Assembly (NCBI RefSeq): GCF_963555915.1
Contig: NZ_CAUVXL010000046.1
Coordinates: 33,962-97,961, forward strand
Direction: 5' to 3'
DNA length: 64,000 nucleotides
From: Protofrankia sp963555915
GTDB lineage: Bacteria > Actinomycetota > Actinomycetes > Frankiales > Frankiaceae
The translations under genes and the position numbers were made by a program. Every line of letters begins with the position of its first letter. Position 1 is the first letter of the stretch. Of the stretch, positions 8,662 through 16,200 are shown in pieces. Under the pieces are notes generated by a model that searched no databases, had not been told where the DNA came from, and saw only the letters and a program-made list of their open reading frames with translations.

Positions 8662-8744
8662 CGCCGTCGGCCAGCTCGCCGTCGGCTCACCTGGTGCCGG
8701 CGGTTTGCCCGGAGCCGTTGGGCTGCTCAGGGTCCTTGCCCTGA

Positions 8745-9767
8745 TCAGAACGGCACCGTTGAGTAGGCCTGGAGCTTGGTCAACTGGTGCTGGCTGTCCA
8801 CCCGGCGGACCGTCCCACTGCGCGATCGCATGACCAGGGATGACGTGTTCGCCCCACCGGGCCGGTAGCGGACCCCGGCCAGCAACTCGCCGTCGGTAAT
8901 GCCGGTGGCGACGAAGAAGACGTTGTCGCTGTTCACGAGCTCGCGCGTGGTCAGAACGCGCGTGGGGTCGTGGCCGGCGTCGAAGACCCTTTTCTGCTCG
9001 TCGGGATCCCGCGGCCAGAGCCGTCCCTGGATGACACCGCCGATACAGGCCACCGCGCACGCGGCGATGATTCCTTCAGGGGTGCCGCCGATGCCCAGCA
9101 GCAGGTCGGCGCCGGTGTCGGCGGACGCGGCCATGACCGCGCCGGCCACATCCCCGTCGGAGATGAGCTTCACCCGGGCACCGGCCGCACGGATCTGTTC
9201 GACCAGGTTGACGTGGCGCGGACGCTCCAGGACGACGACGGTCACATCCCGTGGATGCACGCCCTTGGCCTTGGCGACGGCGCGGATGTTGTCCTCGACG
9301 GGCGCTGTGATGTCCACCACGGCGGCGGCCTCAGGTCCGGTGACCAGCTTCTCCATGTAGAAGCAGGCGCTCGCGTCGTACATGGACCCGCGTTCGGACA
9401 CGGCCATCACCGCGATCGCGTTGTTCATGCCCTTGGCGGTGAGCGTGGTGCCGTCCACCGGGTCGACCGCGACGTCGCATTCGGGACCCTCGCCCGACCC
9501 AACCTCCTCACCGTTGAAGAGCATCGGGGCTTCGTCCTTCTCGCCCTCACCGATGACGACGATCCCGCGCATCGACACCGTGCCGACGAGCCGCCGCATG
9601 GCGTCGACGGCGGCCTGGTCCGCGCCGTTCTTGTCGCCGCGCCCGACCCATCGGGCGGCGGCGAGCGCAGCCGCCTCGGTCACCCGGACGAGCTCGAGAG
9701 CGAGGTTGCGATCGGGCGCTTGCCCCTGGACCGCGAGAGGATCAGGAAGGTTGCTGTCTGCTGCCAC
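8745..9767 (-). CDS. glpX: Class II fructose-1,6-bisphosphatase
   Basis: This cytosolic gluconeogenic enzyme removes the 1-phosphate from fructose 1,6-bisphosphate. With the GTG start at 9767 the protein is 340 residues, the normal GlpX length; the longer open frame to 10130 reads through repetitive non-coding DNA. Metal and substrate motifs are present: GEGEKDEAPML near residue 85, DPVDGTT near residue 115, and GIGGTPEG near residue 215. The divergent DUF4245 gene next door is the usual partner of glpX in actinobacteria. It is the main bisphosphatase in mycobacteria, which lack the class I enzyme; that knowledge is from the family. Confidence 0.95.
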   Translation of the reverse strand: MAADSNLPDPLAVQGQAPDRNLALELVRVTEAAALAAARWVGRGDKNGADQAAVDAMRRLVGTVSMRGIVVIGEGEKDEAPMLFNGEEVGSGEGPECDVAVDPVDGTTLTAKGMNNAIAVMAVSERGSMYDASACFYMEKLVTGPEAAAVVDITAPVEDNIRAVAKAKGVHPRDVTVVVLERPRHVNLVEQIRAAGARVKLISDGDVAGAVMAASADTGADLLLGIGGTPEGIIAACAVACIGGVIQGRLWPRDPDEQKRVFDAGHDPTRVLTTRELVNSDNVFFVATGITDGELLAGVRYRPGGANTSSLVMRSRSGTVRRVDSQHQLTKLQAYSTVPF

Positions 9768-10236
9768 GCATCCGAGCGTAATTGCACCCGCGTCCGTGCG
9801 CCCACCGGCGGTGTGACGGCCGATCTCAGCGCCCGGCCGGTCGGGGGCGTACCACTGCGAGGCCGCCTGGCCTGTGGTTGATCCATCGGGTGTCGGATGT
9901 CTGACACCACGGTCGCCGGTGCCGACGCAACGCCAGTCGTCGGTTGTGCGTCGAACTGCACAGAGAACGAAGGTGGCACCAGAGAACCACGGTGCCGCAG
10001 AGAACGAAGGCGGCACCAGAGAACGAAGGTGCCACGCAGGAGGAGGGCGTCCGGCACGCGGAGGGGGCGTGCCGGACGCTCGTCCATTGTTTATCGCCAG
10101 TCGGCCTTTGCGCGTGTGGCTGGGCCGCACGGCGTCCTGTTAGTTGGCCCACTCCACTCCACCCCAGCCCCGCCCCTGGCCCTTGGGTCGGCTGCCCCGT
10201 CGGGTCCGGCTCGGGACGGGACGTCAGGATGGACGG
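9768..10236. other. Divergent intergenic region between glpX and the DUF4245 gene
   Basis: This 469-base region must hold both promoters. It also contains a four-unit tandem repeat at 9962-10035, described separately. The open frames crossing it translate the repeat in several frames and carry no domain. Confidence 0.5.
9962..10035. repeat. 18-19-base imperfect tandem repeat, four units
   Basis: The units begin AGAGAACGAAGG or AGAGAACCACGG: 9962-9980, 9981-9998, 9999-10017 and 10018-10035. The second unit differs most. The array is in the glpX / DUF4245 divergent intergenic region and the period is not consistently a multiple of three, so it is more likely structural or regulatory than coding. 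Confidence 0.85.
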
Positions 10237-10794
10237 GTGGCACGACGACGCGGTCAGGAAACGATCCGGGACATGGTGCTGTCCCTCGGTGTTGTGATGC
10301 TTGGGGTGGCGCTGTTCACCCTGTTCATGCCAAGGGGTGGCTCGGACCCGGTGAGTGCGGTGGACACGGCCGCCCCGCTGGCCGCGTTCGCGCGTTCGGC
10401 ACCGTTTGACGTCGCCGAACCGGCGGGTCTGCCCAGCTACTGGAAGGCCACGTCGATCCGGACGCAGCCGCCACCCGGTGCGTCCCGCGCGAACGTGGTC
10501 GAGCTGCGCATCGGCTACGTGGTCGACCGTCCGGGCAACCGTACGTACGCCCAGCTCAACCAGGGCAATGCGGCCGACGCGGTAGTGCGGGTCCTGGGCG
10601 ACCGGCCGGTGACGGGGATCGCACGGTTGGCGGGGGAGTCCTGGCAGGAAAGGCGGGACGATGCCGGCCACCTCGCGTTCACCCGCCAGGTCGGCGATGT
10701 CGTACTGATCGTCTCCGACGGCGGCGGCGAGGGCGGTGCGTCCGCCGCCGACCTGGGGACCCTGGCCGCCTCCCTGCGTCCGCACACCGCCTGA
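10237..10794 (+). CDS. DUF4245 domain membrane-anchored protein
   Basis: The protein has 185 residues from the GTG at 10237. A basic cytoplasmic N-terminus (VARRRGQETIRDM) is followed by one transmembrane helix of about 20 residues (VLSLGVVMLGVALFTLF) and an extracytoplasmic domain. The domain has the DUF4245 hallmarks: a PSYWKATS segment after a proline-rich start, ELRIGYVV, and a C-terminal beta strand with VVLIVSDG. The role of the family is unknown. It is almost always divergent to glpX in actinobacteria, as here, which supports the call and suggests a housekeeping envelope function. Confidence 0.85.
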   Translation: MARRRGQETIRDMVLSLGVVMLGVALFTLFMPRGGSDPVSAVDTAAPLAAFARSAPFDVAEPAGLPSYWKATSIRTQPPPGASRANVVELRIGYVVDRPGNRTYAQLNQGNAADAVVRVLGDRPVTGIARLAGESWQERRDDAGHLAFTRQVGDVVLIVSDGGGEGGASAADLGTLAASLRPHTA

Positions 10795-10959
10795 CAAAGG
10801 CGCGCGACAGGGCGGGCCAGGGCGTGCACGATGAGAAGGCCACGCGCGAAACAACGACGCAAGAGACCATCGCGCTCACAGACGATGGCGCGCCTGTCAT
10901 GTCTGTGCAGCGGCTGATCGGGGAGGCTGCCACGAACCGCCGGGATCTCCTCGAAGCAC

Positions 10960-11985
10960 TTGCCGCAACGGGCCGGCCTGACGGTCGCCGGGGTGGCGGT
11001 CGCATCCGCGCTCACCCCGCTGGACAGGCTGCTGGCCCTGGACAGGACCGCCTCCGGCTCGGGTGGGCTGGCCCTCGTCGACGCCCAACTGGAAAGCATC
11101 GTCGCGGACTACCCGACAACCCCGCCGACCGTGCTGCTCGGGCGGATCGCCGAGATGCAGCAGGTCACCGACGCGCTCGGGCAGCTCAGCCTGCGCCCCG
11201 CCGACCAGGCCCGGCTGTGGCGCCAGGCCGGGATCGGCGCCGGCCTGCGCGGCTGGGTGCACAACAACGCCGGCCAGACGGATGCCGCGCGGCTCTCCCT
11301 CGCCGAAGCCTTCCGCCGCGGTGAGCTGCTGGAGGACCCGCAGCTCATGGCGTGGACGCGGTACATGCAGGGGATCGTCGAGGACTATGCGGGCAACCCC
11401 CGTGGCGCCGAGGAGTACGCGCTCGACGGATTGCGCTATGCCCCGTCCGGGCCGCAGCGGGCGATCCTCCTCACGGACGGTGTGGCCTGGGCGAGAGCTG
11501 AGGTCGGCGATGCGGACGGTGCCGTGGCCGCGATTGACGAAGCCGGGGCGATCGTCGCATCCCTGACCCCGCAACAGCGCGGCCCGATACACGCCACCAT
11601 CGTCCATGACCTGGACTCCTACCACCCGGTCAGTTTCGGGTCGGCCGCCGCGACAGCCTTCGCTTACCTGGGACGGCCCGACGACGTCCGGGAGTTCAAC
11701 GCCCTGGTCACCCCGCTCGCCGAAGCGGAAGGCGCACACCAGCGCTCCTACGTCCGCCTCGACGAGGCCATGGCCGTGATCCGCAGCAAGGATCCGGACC
11801 CGGCACGTGTCTCGGCGCTCGCCCTCGAAGGGCTGGACCTCGCCACCCCGTTCCAGACCGCGCACGTCGGCAGACGGCTCGACCTCATCCTCACCGACGC
11901 CCGCCCGTTCGCCTCCGACCCGGCCATCCGCGACTTCACCGATGCGGTCACCACCTGGCGCAACACCCCGGCCTTCGCCTCCTGA
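10960..11985 (+). CDS. TPR-type regulator C-terminal region, probably frameshifted
   Basis: The 341-residue frame is all helical and resembles the tetratricopeptide half of actinobacterial XRE-family regulators (for example WVHNNAGQTDAARLSLAEAF and AWARAEVGDADGAVAAIDEA, helix pairs of TPR type). The expected lead-in of these proteins (NRRDLLEALAATG) lies just upstream in another frame, from an ATG at 10899. The two frames join at a tandem GGCC-GGCC (10971-10978); removing one GGCC restores one continuous protein. I read this as a 4-base duplication that broke the gene, so translation from the TTG at 10960 may not be real. No helix-turn-helix domain is visible upstream. It opens the accessory island that contains the nuclease-FHA and kinase genes. 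Confidence 0.6.
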   Translation: MPQRAGLTVAGVAVASALTPLDRLLALDRTASGSGGLALVDAQLESIVADYPTTPPTVLLGRIAEMQQVTDALGQLSLRPADQARLWRQAGIGAGLRGWVHNNAGQTDAARLSLAEAFRRGELLEDPQLMAWTRYMQGIVEDYAGNPRGAEEYALDGLRYAPSGPQRAILLTDGVAWARAEVGDADGAVAAIDEAGAIVASLTPQQRGPIHATIVHDLDSYHPVSFGSAAATAFAYLGRPDDVREFNALVTPLAEAEGAHQRSYVRLDEAMAVIRSKDPDPARVSALALEGLDLATPFQTAHVGRRLDLILTDARPFASDPAIRDFTDAVTTWRNTPAFAS

Positions 11986-12037
11986 ACGCGTTTCGTAGGC
12001 TGGTGCTCACCAGACACGCCAGCCGTACGGGGGCTTG

Positions 12038-13180
12038 ATGGAACACAACCTGGTGACCTCGGCGGACCGCGCCGACTACCTGGTCGATCTCTCCAACATC
12101 GTGCGGGAGCGGTCGATCGGGGGGCCGGGCCTGCGGTCCCTGCCTCGGCTCGACCTCGTGGTGGCGGCACTGGTGACACTTACCGGGGACCCGGACGTCC
12201 GCGTTTATCTGATCGCCGATGCCAGCCTGCTGGGCGGCAGCAGGGAGTTCACCGATCAGACGGATGTCGGCCGGCTCCGTCGCTGGGTTGCCGACGGTCT
12301 GGTCGAGGAGGTCCCCGACGCGGACGACCGGGTTCTTGAGATCGCCGGTATGACCCGCGTCCCGGTCATCACCGGTGACCGTTACGACGCCTACCGCACC
12401 GAGCACGCCTGGATCCAGGGGAACACCTCGCAGTTCCTCAAGCCCACACCCGGGCCTGGCGGCACCGTCACACTCGTCCCGCTGGATATGGGCGTCCGAA
12501 CACCGGCCCAGATCTCCCGCCGGGAGGAGCTCGCCGCACTCAAGAAGCAGGGTCTGCTCGGCCCCGACCGGACCCCGCTGATCGAGGTGCTCACCCGGGC
12601 CTGGCGCTGCCCGGAACGGCGCTGTTCGCTCTATGACATTCACAGCGGTGACCGGGTGCTCCTACCCCGCATGCACCGCGGCGTACCCACCTGCCAGCAG
12701 CACCGGGTACCCCTGCGCGACGATGGCCCGCGGCCCGCCACCGCCCAACTCAAGGTCGTCATCAACGGCACCTGCGTGGCCCGTTACACCCTGGACGAGG
12801 ACTCCGTGACGCCGGTGGGACGCTACCCCGACCCCGGAATCGCGCTGATCAGTCTGCTGGACCCGGAGGCCGCGGCCACGGTCAGCCGCGAGCACGTGGT
12901 CGTCTCGCTCCAGCAGGGACTGGTCCTGCTCCGCGACGTCAGCAGCTACGGTTCCCGGATGCGGACCGTCGACAAGCGGGGGCGGCTGGGGCCCTGGGAA
13001 CAGCTGCCTCCCCAGGTCGACCGGCGATTCCACCCCGGTGACGAGGTCGAACTCGCCCCCAGCGTGATCCTCACCCGCAGCGGCCGGATCTTCCCCGCCG
13101 AACTTCCCGAGGACTGGCGGGCCGGCGTCCCGCAGACCCCCGTCCCACCGGGCGCTGCCGCACCCACCATGTCGGTGTGA
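12038..13180 (+). CDS. Predicted NYN/PIN-like RNase with zinc-ribbon-like segment and FHA domain
   Basis: The 380-residue protein starts at ATG 12038, after a GGGGG ribosome-binding sequence; a TTG three bases earlier is possible. Residues 10-135 look like a NYN/PIN nuclease: VDLSN (D17), LIADAS (D61), DADDRVLEIA (D96, D97) and VITGDRYDAYR (D114) supply the acidic residues expected at the metal site. Residues 188-225 hold C191-x4-C196 and C219-x2-H222, a possible zinc site. Residues 232-350 form an FHA domain with VGRYPDPG, VSREHV and SSYGSRM, which should bind phosphothreonine. The WD40 kinase gene starts 110 bases downstream, so the likely partner is a phosphorylated protein made by that kinase. 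The combination is inferred from motifs only. Confidence 0.7.
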   Translation: MEHNLVTSADRADYLVDLSNIVRERSIGGPGLRSLPRLDLVVAALVTLTGDPDVRVYLIADASLLGGSREFTDQTDVGRLRRWVADGLVEEVPDADDRVLEIAGMTRVPVITGDRYDAYRTEHAWIQGNTSQFLKPTPGPGGTVTLVPLDMGVRTPAQISRREELAALKKQGLLGPDRTPLIEVLTRAWRCPERRCSLYDIHSGDRVLLPRMHRGVPTCQQHRVPLRDDGPRPATAQLKVVINGTCVARYTLDEDSVTPVGRYPDPGIALISLLDPEAAATVSREHVVVSLQQGLVLLRDVSSYGSRMRTVDKRGRLGPWEQLPPQVDRRFHPGDEVELAPSVILTRSGRIFPAELPEDWRAGVPQTPVPPGAAAPTMSV

Positions 13181-13290
13181 GCCTGACTCCGGCTGGTGAT
13201 GGTAAGAATCACCACAGTGCGCAGGGGGGATGATGGGCGGGTTTGTACTGGTAGGGTCCGGGATCGTCGTTATCCGGCTGCCACCTGCGC

Positions 13291-16200
13291 ATGTTTGTTG
13301 TTGACCGGGAGCGGATAGCCGCCGCATTACCCCATTACGAGCTGGGCGCCGGGCTGGGTGCCGGCGGGTTCGCGCATGTCCTGGCGGGCCGGCACCGCCA
13401 CCTGGAACGCGATGTCGCGATCAAAGTGTTGTCCTCGGCGAAGGAGGACGCCCCTGCCGGTTTCGCCGCGGAGGCGCGGCTGCTCGCCAGTTTTGATCAT
13501 CCGCATGTGGTCCGGGTCCACGACTACGTCGAGGACGACGGCCTGTGCCTCATCGTGATGGAGCTGCTGGCAGGGGGGACTCTGACCAGTCGGCGGGCAG
13601 GCCTACCGGCCGAAGGCGCCTGCGCGGTCGCCCTGGCCGTCGCGCAGGCGCTGACCTGTGCACATTCCCAGGGCGTGCTGCACCGCGACATCAAACCGGA
13701 CAACATTCTGTTCGACGCCACCGGCCTGGTGAAGGTGACCGACTTCGGGATCGCGAAACTCCTCGACGGGTCGGCGGCCACCGCGAGCCGGATCATCGGG
13801 ACGGCCCAGTACATGGCGCCTGAGCAGATCCTCGAAGGCCGATTGGGGCCGGCCACCGATCTGTACGCGCTCGGTGTGCTCCTGTACGAACTGCTCGCCG
13901 GGGCGCCGCTGTTCGACCCCACACTGCCGCTGCTCGCACAGTTGCGGCACCATCTCGACACCATCCCCGCACCGCCCGCCGGGGTGCCCGCCCAGGTCGC
14001 GGAGGTGGTCATGCGGGCGCTGGCCAAGAAACCGGCCGCACGCCAGCCGTCGGCCCGCGCATTCGCCCTCGATCTTGCCCGCGCTGCCTGCCTCGTCTAC
14101 GGCCCGCGGTGGACTGCCCGTTCCGGCGTCGGCCTGCGCCTCGACGACGACATCCGCGAGGCCGCCGACTACCCACCGCCGCCCATCGCTCGCGTGCCGC
14201 AGCCGCAGCCGCAGCCGCAGCCGCAGCCGCAGCCGCAGCCGCAGCCGCAGCCGCAGCCGGCGCCGCAGCCGGCGCCCGCCGATCGGACTCCGCAGCCTGT
14301 CCGGCGGGCGCCGGTTCCCGGCCTGCGCACACTCGGCCCTGCGCTGACCGGTCACCTCAGCTCGGTGTTCTCGGTGGCGTTCTCCCCGGACGGGCAGATC
14401 CTGGCCAGCGCCGGCAACGACACGACGGTGCGGTTGTGGGATGTGGCCGACCCGTCCGCGTCCCGCCGGCTGGGTGGGCCGCTGCCCGGCCATGCCGGCC
14501 CGGTGCGGGCGGTGGCGTTCGCCCCGGCCGGCCGCATCCTGGCCAGTGCCGGTGACGACAAAACGGTGCGGTTGTGGGATGTGGCCGACCCGTCCGCTCC
14601 CCGCCTGCTCGGTGAACCGTTGATCAGTCCCGCTGGTCGGGTGCGTGCGGTGGCGTTCTCTCCGGATGGCGCCACGCTGGCCAGCGCCGGCAACGGCAGG
14701 ACCGTGCGGTTGTGGGATGTGGCCGACCCGTCCGCTCCCCGTCCGGTCGGAGAACCGCTGTCCGTTCCCACCGACCGGGTGGACGCGGTGGCGTTCTCTC
14801 CGGACGGTCGCATGCTGGCTTCCACCGGCGACGGCTCGGTGGTGGTGCGGTTGTGGGATGTGCGGGACCGGTCCATCCCGCGTCCACTTGGTGAGCCGTT
14901 GGCCGGTGACACCGCCAAGGTGTGGTCGGTGGCCTTCTCGCCGGACAGCGGGATCCTCGCGACCGCGGGCGGCGACAAGATGGTGCGGCTGTGGGACGTC
15001 ACCGATCCGTCCGTCCCCAGGTCGATCGGTGAGCCACTGACCGGTCACGCCGGGCGGGTACGGTCGGTGGTGTTCTCCCCGGACGGCGCCACCCTGGCCA
15101 GCGCCGGTGATGACAAGGCGCTGTGGTTGTGGGACGTGGCTGATCCCGCCGCACCCTGCCCTCTCGGCGAGCCGCTGACCGGCCACACCAGCATCGTGAA
15201 CGCGGTCGTGTTCGCTCCGGACGGCCGCACCCTCGCCACCTCCGGCGCGGACTTCACCGTTCGGCTGTGGGACTGCGGGTTGCCCGCCCGGGTGCCACCG
15301 CCCGCCAAGGCCCCCGCACCGGCGGCCCTGGCGGTAGCGCCGACGGTGGCCCCCGCACTGGCGGCGAAGGCCCCCGCACCGGCGGCGAAGGTGCTCGCAC
15401 CGGCGGCGAAGGCCCCCGCACCGGCGGCGAAGGTGGTCGCGCCGGCATTCGGCCCCCGGCCGCTCAACCGACCGCTGACCGGCCACACCGGCCCCGTGTT
15501 CTCGGTGGCGTTCGCTCCGGACGGCCGCACATTGGCCAGCGCCGGCGGCGACAAGACGGTGCGGTTGTGGGATGTGGCCGACCCCTGCGATCCCCGCCCG
15601 CTGGGCGATCCCCTGACCGGCTATCTCAACCAGGTGCGGTCGGTGGCGTTCGCCCCGGACGGCACGATCATGGCCAGCGGCAGCGCCGACCGCAGGGTGC
15701 GGTTGTGGGATGTGGCCGATCCGTCCAGCCCCCGTCCGCTCGGCCAGCCCCTGACCGGCCACACCGACGCGGTCCTCGCGGTGGCCTTCTCCCCGGCCGG
15801 CCGCACATTGGCCACTGCCAGCGCTGTCAACGACAAGTCGGTGCGGTTGTGGGATGTGGCCGACCCGACCGCACCCCGCCCGCTGGGTGGGCCGCTGACC
15901 GGTCACGCCGACTCGGTGTTCTCGGTGGCGTTCTCCCCGGACGGCGCCACGCTGGCCAGCGCCGGCAACGACAAGACCGTGCGGCTGTGGGATGTGGCCG
16001 ACCCGTCCGATCCCCGCCTGTTCGGCGATCCGCTGACCGGCCACACGAACCGGGTGCTGTCGGTGGCGTTCTCCCCGGACGGCACGATCCTGGCCAGTGC
16101 GGGCAGTGACAAGACGGTGCGCCTGTGGAAGCTGACCGGCCGGGCTGCTCCCCGTCCACTCGGCGATCCCCTGACCGGCCACACGAACCAGGTGCGGTCG

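Noticed and set aside
9826..10854. Long minus-strand frame through the glpX upstream region
   Set aside because: Translation repeats the tandem array and has no domain; DUF4245 on the plus strand is clear.
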